Shown in pieces: positions 24,722 through 33,710 of a stretch of 64,000 bases of DNA. The notes beneath the pieces were generated by a model, which did not search any database, had not been told where the DNA came from, and saw only the letters and a program-made list of their open reading frames with translations. Made by a program: the position numbers and the translations under genes. The DNA comes from an uncultured Collinsella sp. (lineage in GTDB: Bacteria; Actinomycetota; Coriobacteriia; Coriobacteriales; Coriobacteriaceae). The number at the start of each line of letters is the position of its first letter. Positions within the stretch are counted from its first letter, which is position 1. Where the stretch lies: positions 1-64,000 of the forward strand of contig UQLF01000003.1 of assembly GCA_900541875.1 (NCBI GenBank), given 5' to 3'.

Positions 24722-26175
24722 CGAGCAATCGCCTTCTTAACGCACGCGACGAGCGTCGATGCCGCCGTCTCGATATCGCGGTCGCCAACGAGCGTGCGCA
24801 CATCAAACAGAATGCGGTCGTGCGAGGTGCGCGTGACGACCGGCGTGTCGAAGTCCTGGACAAGCGAGCGCTTGAGCGCGTCGACCGTCAGGCGCTCGTC
24901 AACAAGACGCACGGCAACGCACATCGTGGGCAGCTCCACGGTAGGCAGCGAGCCGCCACCGGGGGTCGACGATTCTTCGACAATCTCCACCTGAACGGCA
25001 CACGGGCAGCCAGCCTTATCGAGGCCCGCCACCATCAGCTCGCGCAGCTTGCGTGCGCGGCGCTCCAGATGAGCCTGCGGAAGCGTGAGCATATTGAGCA
25101 CTGGCACCTCTCGATGGGCCACATCCGCCCCGTCCATGTAAATGCGCAGCGTGGCCTCGAGCGCCGACAGAGCCAGTTTGCCCGGACGCAGAGCGCGCAT
25201 GAGCGGATGCGACCCGCAGGCCTGGACCAGATCGCGACGGCCCATGATAATGCCCGCCTGCGCGGCGCCGAGCAGTTTATCGCCCGAACACGACACCAGA
25301 TCGAGCCCTGCCGAAACCGAAGCCGGCGTGGTTTCTTCGCCGCCGCGAACCAGGATGTCGTCAGGCAACAGTGCGCCCGACCCCTGGTCTTCATAGAACA
25401 GCAGGCCGTGCTTATGGGCCAGTGCGGCGAGCTCCCTTGAGCTCACTTCCTCGTGAAAACCCTCGATGCGATAGTTGGAAGGATGAACCTTCAGGATCAT
25501 GGCCGTTTCGGGCGTGATGGCGCGCTCGTAGTCGCCCAGATGCGTGCGGTTGGTGGCGCCGACCTCGACGAGTTTGGCGCCCGAAGCCGCCATAACGTCG
25601 GGAATACGGAAGCTGCCGCCAATCTCGACAAGCTCGCCGCGGCTGACGATAACCTCTTTGCCCGCGGCATGAGTCGCCAGCACCAGCAGCACGGCGGCGG
25701 CGTTGTTGTTGACGACCAGCGCATCCTCGGCTCCGGTGAGTGAGCGGATCAGCTGCGCGGCATGCTCCTTGCGCGACCCGCGCGAGCAGGTGTCGACGCT
25801 GTACTCGAGTGTGCTATACCCACGCGCAACCTCGGCAACGGCCTTGGCGGCCAACTCCGCGAGCGGGGCTCGACCCAGATTGGTATGTATAACAACACCC
25901 GTGGCGTTGACGGCGGGGCGCAGGCTCGGCAGCGCGGAGCGATGCGCACGCCACTCGATGGCCGAGGCCAGCTCGCGCTTAGAGCGCGGGGCGGCACCGG
26001 CACGAATCGCGGCGCGCTCCTCGTCGAGCACGGCCGTCACGGCAGCATGGACCACCGCGTCGCAGGTCTCCCCCGCCGCCTTCACTACCGGCCACTCGGC
26101 AAGCAGCTCGTTGACGGAGGGAATGGCGCGCAGGCGGGCGCGCACCTCATCGGACATGTTCTGGCTATCGCTCAT
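24718..26175 (-). CDS. selA: L-seryl-tRNA(Sec) selenium transferase SelA
   Basis: PLP enzyme converting Ser-tRNA-Sec to Sec-tRNA-Sec with selenophosphate. The 485-residue product carries the PLP lysine in SCSGDKLLGAAQAG, the conserved NATGVVIHTNLGRAPL segment and NNNAAAVLLVL, as in the family. It is directly followed by selB with overlap and preceded, 52 bases up, by a molybdopterin oxidoreductase gene, so all three are probably one operon. Confidence 0.96.
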   Translation of the reverse strand: MSDSQNMSDEVRARLRAIPSVNELLAEWPVVKAAGETCDAVVHAAVTAVLDEERAAIRAGAAPRSKRELASAIEWRAHRSALPSLRPAVNATGVVIHTNLGRAPLAELAAKAVAEVARGYSTLEYSVDTCSRGSRKEHAAQLIRSLTGAEDALVVNNNAAAVLLVLATHAAGKEVIVSRGELVEIGGSFRIPDVMAASGAKLVEVGATNRTHLGDYERAITPETAMILKVHPSNYRIEGFHEEVSSRELAALAHKHGLLFYEDQGSGALLPDDILVRGGEETTPASVSAGLDLVSCSGDKLLGAAQAGIIMGRRDLVQACGSHPLMRALRPGKLALSALEATLRIYMDGADVAHREVPVLNMLTLPQAHLERRARKLRELMVAGLDKAGCPCAVQVEIVEESSTPGGGSLPTVELPTMCVAVRLVDERLTVDALKRSLVQDFDTPVVTRTSHDRILFDVRTLVGDRDIETAASTLVACVKKAIAR

Positions 26176-26227
26176 GTGCGGCCTTTCAAAAGAAACGTGG
26201 ATCAGTCGAATACATCAGCTGAGTCAA

Positions 26228-28345
26228 TTACTCGTCATTATCCTCGCGCGCCGTGATTTTTTCCACGCGAACGGCGTTTTCCTGGGTAAGCGCGGCACCC
26301 GTCAACGAGTCCCAGCGCAGCGGCGTGTGGTCGAGAGGCCCGACACCCAGGGCCTGCCGACCACCACCCTCAGCACCCAATACGCGTCCGCCGGGAGCGG
26401 CCGAGGTGAAGATGCACGCCGGGTGCAGATAGGGCGTCGTCTCCACGCGCACGCGATCGCGGCCCATGTCGCTCACAAGCTCGACGACCTCGCCGTTGGC
26501 GATACCCATGCGAGCGGCGACATCGGCGTTCATCTGCACGGCGTCCAGGTCCGACCCCGCCTCGGCAGCACCCGCTGCAGCGAGCCTGCGCGACGTGTGC
26601 GACTCAAAGGGCCGGTTGCCGCTAATGAGGCGAAACATCCCCGGGCCGGGCTCCACCATGGGAGCGATCCAGTTGGGCACACGACCCATGCCGGCTCGTT
26701 CCCATACGTCACTTGCCAGCGCAATCTTGCCGCCGGCAAGCGGAATCACCGGCTCACCCGTGCGCGACGGCAGCGCCACGCCCGTATCGGCCCAACCGCG
26801 CTCCTTGAGCTCGTCCAAATCGATCCCAAAAGGTGCCACCTGGGCCGCCGCCAGATCGTCGGACGTAAACCGAAAGTACTCGCCCACGCCACACGCCTGC
26901 GCCAGACCGGCAAAAATCTCCCGACCGGGACGTGTGTCGTCATGCAAAATGGGCAGCACGGCGTTGCGGTAGAACACGCGCGAATCGTTGGCGCCCACGA
27001 CCGTTCCCACGCCACGGTCGGCCTCCAGATACGTCACGTCGGGCAGCACGAAGTCAGAAGCGCGCGCTGTCTCGGACCAGCGAATATCAACGGTCACGAG
27101 CAAGTCGAGCTGCTGCAAAACAGCCAACCAAGCCTGCGCATTGCCATAGCCCGCACCGGGGTTACTGGCATAGACGATGAGCCCACGCAAATCGCCGGCA
27201 AGAATCGACTGACCGATGGTCGTGCACAGGCCGCGCACCGGATCGACCAGTGGATAGCGCTCGGACCCTAGCTTGGGCCCACGCGGCACCAGCGGCGTCG
27301 CAAAGCGCGTGGGATCGAGGTCGCCCAACAAAAGCGGCGTGGGCGGATTGATCGCGCCGCCTGCGTGTCCGATGCAGCCCAGCAGCACATCAACCATGCA
27401 GATAGCGCGCGCGGTCTGGGTGCTATTGGCATACGCGATACCGATGCCACCATGAAAGCCCGCATCCACCACGGCGGCAGGCGCAACGGCAGCCAAATCG
27501 CGCGCCGTGGCGACAATCTCTGCGGCCGGCACGTCGCACATCGACTCGGCCCACTCGGGCGTCCAAGCACTCGCCGCCTGCGCCAGCTCATCAAAACCCG
27601 TGGTATAGCGGGTCACGAACTCGTGGTCATACAGGTCCTCGGCAATCAAGACATGCGCAATGCCCAGCAGCAAGGCCAGGTCGCAGCCCGGGCGCACGCG
27701 CAGCCAGCGGTCGGCAAGCGCAGCCGAGCCACTGCGCCGGGGGTCGACCACGATGATCTTCGCCCCACGTCGACGGGCATCGTTGAGCGCATCAACGGCC
27801 CCCATCGTCGACGAATCGACGATGGAACGCCCCAGGTACATGATGCAGTCAGTATGCGCCAGGTCGGAGGCAGGGCTGTAGCCCAGGCTGTGCTCCCAAC
27901 CGGTAAGTCGACTTACCTCGCAGGCGCCATCGGCACCGTACACGTTGGGCGAACCCAGCGCATGCATAAAGCGATACGCCCAGTAGCGGTCGAACGAGGG
28001 CACGCCGAGCGTCATGCCCAGCGCGCGCGGACCACACTCGTCAATAATCCCCCCAAGGCGCGCCGCAATTTGCGCGAACGCCTCGTCCCACGAAATCGCA
28101 TCGAACCCCGAGCCATCAGCTCGCCGACGCATGGGATGCACAATGCGATCGCGGTCGTCAAACGGCATTGCCAGGCGATGCCGTCCGCGGGCGCATAGGG
28201 CACGCGCCGCGCACGGATGCCCCGGTACCGGCAACTCGGCCACCACACGCCCATCCTCAACATGGGCCGCAAAGGCGCAATCGGCATAGCATCCCCCGCA
28301 TGTGGTCACCACGGAGCGACCGTCACGCTTCACAGCAGATGCCAT
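26228..28345 (-). CDS. Stand-alone molybdopterin oxidoreductase (bis-MGD, DMSO reductase superfamily)
   Basis: The 705-residue product has an N-terminal [4Fe-4S] motif (CGGCYADC ... LCARG), the molybdopterin oxidoreductase core and a C-terminal molydopterin-dinucleotide-binding domain. The likely Mo-ligand region reads GADGACEVSR, so Cys is the candidate ligand and no UGA is present. There is no Tat or Sec signal, so it should be cytoplasmic, and no Fe-S or membrane partner gene adjoins it. The ATG at 28345 follows AGGGG by about nine bases. Possible relatives are thiosulfate/polysulfide reductase- and formate dehydrogenase-type subunits; the substrate is unknown. It heads the selA-selB operon. 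Confidence 0.75.
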   Translation of the reverse strand: MASAVKRDGRSVVTTCGGCYADCAFAAHVEDGRVVAELPVPGHPCAARALCARGRHRLAMPFDDRDRIVHPMRRRADGSGFDAISWDEAFAQIAARLGGIIDECGPRALGMTLGVPSFDRYWAYRFMHALGSPNVYGADGACEVSRLTGWEHSLGYSPASDLAHTDCIMYLGRSIVDSSTMGAVDALNDARRRGAKIIVVDPRRSGSAALADRWLRVRPGCDLALLLGIAHVLIAEDLYDHEFVTRYTTGFDELAQAASAWTPEWAESMCDVPAAEIVATARDLAAVAPAAVVDAGFHGGIGIAYANSTQTARAICMVDVLLGCIGHAGGAINPPTPLLLGDLDPTRFATPLVPRGPKLGSERYPLVDPVRGLCTTIGQSILAGDLRGLIVYASNPGAGYGNAQAWLAVLQQLDLLVTVDIRWSETARASDFVLPDVTYLEADRGVGTVVGANDSRVFYRNAVLPILHDDTRPGREIFAGLAQACGVGEYFRFTSDDLAAAQVAPFGIDLDELKERGWADTGVALPSRTGEPVIPLAGGKIALASDVWERAGMGRVPNWIAPMVEPGPGMFRLISGNRPFESHTSRRLAAAGAAEAGSDLDAVQMNADVAARMGIANGEVVELVSDMGRDRVRVETTPYLHPACIFTSAAPGGRVLGAEGGGRQALGVGPLDHTPLRWDSLTGAALTQENAVRVEKITAREDNDE

Positions 28346-28408
28346 CTCGATTACCCCTTTCATCAGCCAAACACAACAGGCCAAAAGCCCGGCAACGAGC
28401 CCAGACCC

Positions 28409-28444
28409 AAAAAGCCTCCCGCACGGCAATGCCCCGCGGGAGGC
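28409..28444 (-). terminator. Intrinsic terminator at the end of the formate hydrogenlyase operon
   Basis: Perfect 9-bp stem GCCTCCCGC (28414-28422) with GCGGGAGGC (28436-28444), followed on the minus strand by TTTTT. It lies about 23 bases after the formate channel stop codon and separates the hyf island from the selA operon. Confidence 0.88.
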
Positions 28445-28466
28445 CCAACGTCAAACAGACGATACC

Positions 28467-29306
28467 TTACGCCTCGGACTTCTTGGCGTAGATAAACCAG
28501 TAGCCGAGCGCGATCAGAACCGCGCCGCCCACGATGTTGCCCAGCGTGGCGGCGGATAGGTTAAACGCAATGCCCGCGACGTTGAGTGCATCGGCGCCGG
28601 CGACGTCGGCACCATAACCGCATGCATGCATCACGGCGCCCATGGGCAAAAAGTACATGTTGGCGACGCAGTGCTCAAAACCGCAGGCCACAAAGGCAGC
28701 AATCGGCAGCAGAATGCCAACGACCTTATCGACCACGGTCTTGCCGGCAGTACCGATCCACACGGCCAGGCACACAAAGATGTTGCATAGGATGCCGCGG
28801 AAGAAGATCGTCACCCAGTCGATCGTCACCTTGCCAGCAGCGACACTCACCATGGAATTGGCGACCGCCTCGCCGTTAAGTTTATAGATGCCGGCCATGT
28901 ACACCAAAAAGACGATGAACAGGGCACCGACAAAATTGCCGACCCACACGACGACCCAGGCTTTGAGCATCTGGGCCAGAGTGATCTTTTTGCTCTTGAG
29001 TGCGCAGACCATAAGCGAATTGCCGGTAAACAGCTCGGCGCCGCACACCAGCACCAGCACCAGGCCCAGGCAAAAGCACAGGCCGCCCACGACGCGCTGG
29101 GCACCCCAGCCCAGCGTGCTATCGCTCAAAAACACCGTAAAGAACAGGCCGCCGAAGGCGATAAACGCACCGGCGAACATTGCCAACAGAAAGGCCTTGG
29201 CGACCGGCAGGTTAGCCTTGGTCACGCCGGCGGTCTCGGTCTTGGCCTCGATCGCGGCGGGCGCCAGGCAATCGGGAGCGGGATATTCTGCCTTGGAATC
29301 TGCCAT
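28467..29306 (-). CDS. focA: Formate/nitrite transporter family channel (FocA/FocB-like)
   Basis: Pentameric inner-membrane channel for formate. The 279-residue product has the six hydrophobic segments of the FNT family, with the signatures FIAFGGLFFTVF, a LFTGN-type motif (AELFTGNSLM), WVGNFVGALFIVFL and CGFEHCVANMYFLPMG (containing the pore histidine). It ends the formate hydrogenlyase operon, as focB does in E. coli hyf, so formate rather than nitrite is the expected substrate. The start at 29306 is preferred over an in-frame ATG 11 codons upstream. Confidence 0.92.
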   Translation of the reverse strand: MADSKAEYPAPDCLAPAAIEAKTETAGVTKANLPVAKAFLLAMFAGAFIAFGGLFFTVFLSDSTLGWGAQRVVGGLCFCLGLVLVLVCGAELFTGNSLMVCALKSKKITLAQMLKAWVVVWVGNFVGALFIVFLVYMAGIYKLNGEAVANSMVSVAAGKVTIDWVTIFFRGILCNIFVCLAVWIGTAGKTVVDKVVGILLPIAAFVACGFEHCVANMYFLPMGAVMHACGYGADVAGADALNVAGIAFNLSAATLGNIVGGAVLIALGYWFIYAKKSEA

Positions 29307-29345
29307 GTCAATCACTTCTTTCCTATTCAGCAGAGGCAAGCGCTG

Positions 29346-29849
29346 CTATAGCTCCTGCCCCAAGCGGACAAAGTGGGAAAAGTCGTTGGCGGCCACGGCG
29401 TCGTACACGGCGTCGACGGCGTCAAAGACCTCCGGGGACATGGGGTTATAGAACTCCGTATCGCCCGGCTGAATCCCTATGAAGACGATATCTTCGCACG
29501 ATTGCTCAATCTCTTCGATCAGAATCGACAAAGGGAGCGAATGCGTGGTGAACATCGACTTACGGGCCACATCACGTTTGTCGAGCAAGCGGACGGCGCC
29601 GACGGGCAGCGCCATGTCGGCGGCATCGACCAAAACCAAACGCGGCGGACGTTCGCGCTTGACCTCGATGATGTCGTCCTCGGGCGTTTGGCCGCCGTCG
29701 ATGGTGTACCAACCGGCAAGCGGCGCGTCCTCCATCTTTTTGGAGAGCACGGGGCCGGCGGCATCGTCGGCGCGCAGCACGCTTCCCGCCGTGAGCACGA
29801 TACCCGCAAACGGGGCGCCGTTCACACGACCATCTACAACGCGACCCAT
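29346..29849 (-). CDS. hycI: Hydrogenase maturation protease (HycI-like)
   Basis: Endopeptidase that removes the C-terminal tail of the hydrogenase large subunit after nickel insertion. The 167-residue product matches HycI closely in motif order: a first nickel-sensing Asp in SVLRADDAAGP, an Asp in VLVDAADMALP, a His in FTTHSLPLS, and FIGIQPGDTEFYNPM. Its start overlaps the previous stop codon (TAATG). Its target should be the HyfG protein encoded upstream. Confidence 0.93.
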   Translation of the reverse strand: MGRVVDGRVNGAPFAGIVLTAGSVLRADDAAGPVLSKKMEDAPLAGWYTIDGGQTPEDDIIEVKRERPPRLVLVDAADMALPVGAVRLLDKRDVARKSMFTTHSLPLSILIEEIEQSCEDIVFIGIQPGDTEFYNPMSPEVFDAVDAVYDAVAANDFSHFVRLGQEL

Positions 29850-30430
29850 TACCGCAACCTTCCCGTCAGATACACGCCCGACACATCGCGCACGCGCTCA
29901 ACCAGATCGCGAAACTTCATTAAGAACGCGACCTGCTGGGCATGCAGGCCAAAGTCGTCGTCGAACACCGAGATGCCGGCCTTGGCCGAGCCGCGAAAAC
30001 CGCGCTCGTCGAGCAGCACATCGCAGGCCTCGAGCAGCGACGGCACCGCCGCCTTGTCGAGCTGGCACTCGCCAAAGGAGCGGATGGCCTCAAACTTGGT
30101 CTTGGCCTCCCCCTCAGGCAGCGCGTCGACGAGCGAATAGAACACATCCACCGACACCGACAGGCGCGGCTCAAAGCAGTCGAGCACGCCGGTGTGGTGG
30201 CCCACGGCGAGCGTGTAGTACAGCACGTCGCAGGCCTCCTGGGGAACGTCTTCCTCGGTCTCCACAAACTTACGCGTGAGCTCGTAGAAGACCACCTGGT
30301 CGGGCGCGTGGCCCAGGCAGGGGTCGGCGACGCCCTCGGCGGCCTCGTCGCTTGCGCGCGAGGCATCGCCAAAAGAGCCGCCGAGCATGCCGGGGCCCGC
30401 AAAGTAACCAGAGCGGTCCGTGAGCTCCAT
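29849..30430 (-). CDS. hyfJ: Formate hydrogenlyase maturation protein HycH/HyfJ-like
   Basis: HycH-family proteins assist assembly of the hydrogenase-3/4 large subunit. The 193-residue product is longer than E. coli HycH (136) because of an N-terminal extension of about 45 residues. The family core is clear: VFYELTRKFVE, VLYYTLAVGHHTGVLDCFE and the C-terminal FDDDFGLHAQQVAFLM. Stop and start codons are contiguous with hyfI. Confidence 0.85.
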   Translation of the reverse strand: MELTDRSGYFAGPGMLGGSFGDASRASDEAAEGVADPCLGHAPDQVVFYELTRKFVETEEDVPQEACDVLYYTLAVGHHTGVLDCFEPRLSVSVDVFYSLVDALPEGEAKTKFEAIRSFGECQLDKAAVPSLLEACDVLLDERGFRGSAKAGISVFDDDFGLHAQQVAFLMKFRDLVERVRDVSGVYLTGRLR

Positions 30431-31213
30431 CTAGCGACCTCCGGCCAGCACCAGATCCTGCAGCGCCGAGTAGACCTCAACACGGCGAGGATCATCTTGC
30501 TTGTCGATGAGCAGCGCCATGGCACCGCGGATATCGCCCTTGGGCGCGCCCTCGAGCGTATCCATAAACTCGTTGGCCAGGTCGCGGCCGTAACGGTAGC
30601 CGCTCATGGCGCGAGCCTCGCGCTCGATGGCAACGCGCAGCTTGTACGGCACACCGGGGTGCAGGATATCGGCCTGCTCGCCGGCGGCCTCCACCGTGGT
30701 CTCGGCATGGAGCTTTTGGTCTAGCAGACCGAGTGCCATGGCAAAGCCGTAGATGGTCTGCGCGGGGCTGGGCGGGCAGCCAGGGATATAGACATCGACC
30801 GGCAGAATCTTGTCCGTGCCGCCCCAGACGCAGTAGTTGTCGTAGAAGATGCCACCGGTGCAGCCGCACGCGCCATAGGACACCACGATCTTGGGATCGG
30901 GTGCGGCCTCAAAGGCGCGCAGGGCCGGCATGCGCATGGCACGCGTCACGGCACCGGTGTACAGCAGCACATCGGCGTGACGGGGCGAGGGCACGACCTT
31001 GATGCCAAAGCGCTCGACGTCGAAGACGGGCGTGATGGAACCGAAGATCTCGATCTCGCAGCCGTTGCAGCCGCCGCAGTCGACACGGTAGACGTACACC
31101 GAGCGCTTGATCTTCTTAAGAAGGGTCGCCTTGGCCTTCTCGATGCTCTCGTCGAGCTCGATCTTGGTCGGGCGGTACTGGAGCCGCTCGGGCAAAAGCG
31201 TGGGTTCGGCCAT
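30431..31213 (-). CDS. hyfI: Hydrogenase-4 small subunit-like Fe-S protein HyfI (HycG/NuoB family)
   Basis: NuoB-like subunit carrying the [4Fe-4S] cluster next to the [NiFe] site. The 260-residue product has the cluster cysteines in DCGGCNGCEIE (about residue 46), SYGACGCTGG and YIPGCPPSP. A strong GGAGGAG precedes the ATG. The C-terminal 70 residues are specific to this hydrogenase group. Confidence 0.94.
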   Translation of the reverse strand: MAEPTLLPERLQYRPTKIELDESIEKAKATLLKKIKRSVYVYRVDCGGCNGCEIEIFGSITPVFDVERFGIKVVPSPRHADVLLYTGAVTRAMRMPALRAFEAAPDPKIVVSYGACGCTGGIFYDNYCVWGGTDKILPVDVYIPGCPPSPAQTIYGFAMALGLLDQKLHAETTVEAAGEQADILHPGVPYKLRVAIEREARAMSGYRYGRDLANEFMDTLEGAPKGDIRGAMALLIDKQDDPRRVEVYSALQDLVLAGGR

Positions 31214-31215
31214 GG

Positions 31216-31932
31216 TTACTCCTCCTTCGTTTCAAAATCCATGATGATGCCCTCGACCGGCGCCGGACCGGCGGGAATCTCGGGCGCATCGGGGTTGAGC
31301 TCGCGGTCGATATACTCCGGGTTCACGCCGTGGCCGCCCAGATACTCCATGCCGGGGCCCTGGGGCTCGCCGGACGCAAGCGTCTCGTTAGCAGCCATGC
31401 CAGCAGCGTTGCCGGTCTTTACGGCCGAAGCGGCGCGCAGGGCGTCGAGCTCGCGCTTGCACTCCTGGCACATACCGACGGTACGGGCGGCCTGCTCGGC
31501 CTCCATGCCGCCGGCCTTTTGCAGCAGGCGCTTGGCGTAGTCGATCTCCTTGTGCGGGGCAAACGGCTTGCCGCAGCGCGAACAGAGCTCGAGCGTATAG
31601 ACGCTCTTGCTGGTGAGGTCGTCCTTGCTCATGACGGCCAGCTCAAACTCCTCGGTGAGCTTGATGGCCTCCATAGGGCAGGCTTCCTCACAGCGGCCGC
31701 AAAAGATGCAGCGGCCGTAGTCGATCGACCAGGTAATGGTATCGGCCGCAAGGTCGGTGTCCATGCGAATGGCATCGGCCGGGCACGCCACGCCGCAGGC
31801 ACCGCAGGCGATGCAGAGCTCGGCATTGTGCTCGGGCTTGCCGCGCATGTCCTTGTTGGTGGGGAACGGCGCAAACGGGTACTTGACCGTCGCGTCGCCG
31901 GCCTTGGCGTTAACCTTCCAAAGCTTCAGCAT
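31216..31932 (-). CDS. hyfH: Formate hydrogenlyase 2x[4Fe-4S] subunit HyfH (HycF/NuoI family)
   Basis: NuoI-like ferredoxin subunit carrying electrons toward the hydrogenase. The 238-residue product has two ferredoxin motifs (CIACGACGVACP near residue 40 and CIFCGRCEEACP near 78). Next is the rubredoxin-like CSRCGKPFAPHKE ... CQEC pair typical of HycF. A further tail of about 70 residues rich in Pro, Gly and Glu is absent from E. coli HycF (180 residues). The ATG at 31932 is one base after the hyfG stop codon. Confidence 0.93.
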   Translation of the reverse strand: MLKLWKVNAKAGDATVKYPFAPFPTNKDMRGKPEHNAELCIACGACGVACPADAIRMDTDLAADTITWSIDYGRCIFCGRCEEACPMEAIKLTEEFELAVMSKDDLTSKSVYTLELCSRCGKPFAPHKEIDYAKRLLQKAGGMEAEQAARTVGMCQECKRELDALRAASAVKTGNAAGMAANETLASGEPQGPGMEYLGGHGVNPEYIDRELNPDAPEIPAGPAPVEGIIMDFETKEE

Positions 31933-31933
31933 A

Positions 31934-33706
31934 TTAGAGCGCCTCCTCATCGAGCGGAGCGGCCATGGTGCCCTCGCCCGCAAGCGGCGACTTGTCGCGC
32001 CAGACGTTCTCGAACTGTTCCTTGTCGAGCACGTGGTCGCGCTTGGCGGCGACATCGGTCACCGTCACGCGATCGGTGCAGGAGTAGCACGGATCGAGCG
32101 AGCCGACGATCAGCGCCGCATCGCCCACGGTGTTGCCGCGGAACATGTAGCGCAGGACCGGCCAGTTGCTGTACGTAGCGGCCTTGGCGCGCCAGCGGTA
32201 GCACTTCTGGTTATTGCCGAGCATGGCCCAGTGCACGTCCTCGCCGCGCGGCGCCTCGGTGGCGCCGATGGCGTACTTGTGCGGGGTGTACTCCCAATCC
32301 GTGGTGAGGATGGGGCCCGACGGGCAGTTCTCGAGCATGGTCTCGATCATGTCGATCGAATCGTAGACCTCCTGGATACGAACGGCGGTACGGCCGAAGG
32401 CATCGCAGGTGTCGGCCGTGGCGGCGTGCATCTTCTGGACGTCCGGATCGGCGTAGCCGTCGAAGGGATGGTCAAAGCGCACGTCGCGGGCATAGCCCGA
32501 GCCACGCATGAGCGGGCCGACCGGCGAGAAGTCGCGTGCGATCTTGCGGTCCAGAATGCCGATGCCACTCGTACGCTCAATAAAGTTGGGCGTGGAGAGC
32601 AAGACGTCGACGAGCTCCTGGACCTCGGAGCGCAGCTGATGGATGGTCGTGAGCGTGGAGAGCTTCTGCTCGGCCAGGATGTCGCGACGCACGCCACCGA
32701 TCACATTGAGGCCATAGGTCTTACGGTGACCGGAGATCTTCTCGGCCAGGTCCATGGACTTCTCGCGAACGCGGAAGAACTGCTGGAAGCCGGAATCGAA
32801 GCCGGTGTAGTGCGATGCGAGGCCAATGTTGAGCAGGTGCGAGTGCAGGCGCTCGACCTCGAGCATGATGGCGCGGATGTACTGCGCGCGCGGCGGGACG
32901 TGAATGCCCTGGGCGCGCTCGACAGCCTCGGCGTAGGCCACCGAGTGGGCGCAGCCGCAAATGCCGCAGATGCGGTCGGCGAGGAACGTCACGGCGTCAT
33001 AGTTCAGGCGCGTCTCGGCAACCTTCTCCATGCCGCGGTGCACGTAGAACAGGCGGTAGTCGGCGTCCACGATCGTCTCGCCCTCGACGAACAGCCGGAA
33101 GTGGCCGGGCTCGTCGGAGGTAATGTGCAACGGGCCCATGGGGACGAGCGTGGTCTCCTTGCCCTTGGTGTCGGCCAAGAACTCGTAGTTTTCCATGTCG
33201 CTCGCGGGAGCGGGACGGAAACGGTAATCCATCGAATCCTTGCGCAACGGGTACAGCCCGCTGGGCCAATCGTCGGGAAGCACCAGGCGACGGCGGTCGG
33301 GCAGACCCTCGGGAATCAGGCCGAACATATCGCGCAGCTCGCGCTCGCCCCACACGCAGGCGGGGACGAACGGCGTCACGGACGGGAACGTCATCTTGGC
33401 GGGGTCGACCTCGGCACGCACGGTAACCCAGCCGGGGTCCTCCCCCTCCATGGAGATGACGTAGTACACGGCGTAACGGCCGCACAGGGAGCGCTCGTCG
33501 TTGCCGACAATCACGGGAATCCAGCCGTAGCGCTCGTAGTACAGGTAGTGGACGGCCTCGGGCAGACGGTCCAGCTTGACGGTGATCGTCAGCTGGTCCT
33601 CGCACTGCCACTCAACCTTCTCGATAGCGCCCGGCACTGCGGCGCGCAGGGCCTCGACGTGGCTTTCGCAACGACGAGCGTAGTCCTTCTTTTCAGGTTC
33701 TGCCAT
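31934..33706 (-). CDS. hyfG: Hydrogenase-4 large subunit HyfG (HycE type, NuoC-NuoD fusion)
   Basis: Catalytic [NiFe] subunit that reduces protons to H2. The 590-residue product has an N-terminal NuoC-like domain (residues 1 to about 165) fused to the NuoD-like large subunit. Nickel ligands are Cys247 and Cys250 (DRICGICGCAHS) and Cys540 and Cys543 (DPCYSCTDR). By analogy with HycE, the HycI protease would cut after Arg546, removing a 44-residue tail (32 residues in E. coli HycE). Ligand conservation argues for an active enzyme. Confidence 0.96.
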   Translation of the reverse strand: MAEPEKKDYARRCESHVEALRAAVPGAIEKVEWQCEDQLTITVKLDRLPEAVHYLYYERYGWIPVIVGNDERSLCGRYAVYYVISMEGEDPGWVTVRAEVDPAKMTFPSVTPFVPACVWGERELRDMFGLIPEGLPDRRRLVLPDDWPSGLYPLRKDSMDYRFRPAPASDMENYEFLADTKGKETTLVPMGPLHITSDEPGHFRLFVEGETIVDADYRLFYVHRGMEKVAETRLNYDAVTFLADRICGICGCAHSVAYAEAVERAQGIHVPPRAQYIRAIMLEVERLHSHLLNIGLASHYTGFDSGFQQFFRVREKSMDLAEKISGHRKTYGLNVIGGVRRDILAEQKLSTLTTIHQLRSEVQELVDVLLSTPNFIERTSGIGILDRKIARDFSPVGPLMRGSGYARDVRFDHPFDGYADPDVQKMHAATADTCDAFGRTAVRIQEVYDSIDMIETMLENCPSGPILTTDWEYTPHKYAIGATEAPRGEDVHWAMLGNNQKCYRWRAKAATYSNWPVLRYMFRGNTVGDAALIVGSLDPCYSCTDRVTVTDVAAKRDHVLDKEQFENVWRDKSPLAGEGTMAAPLDEEAL

Positions 33707-33710
33707 GGTG

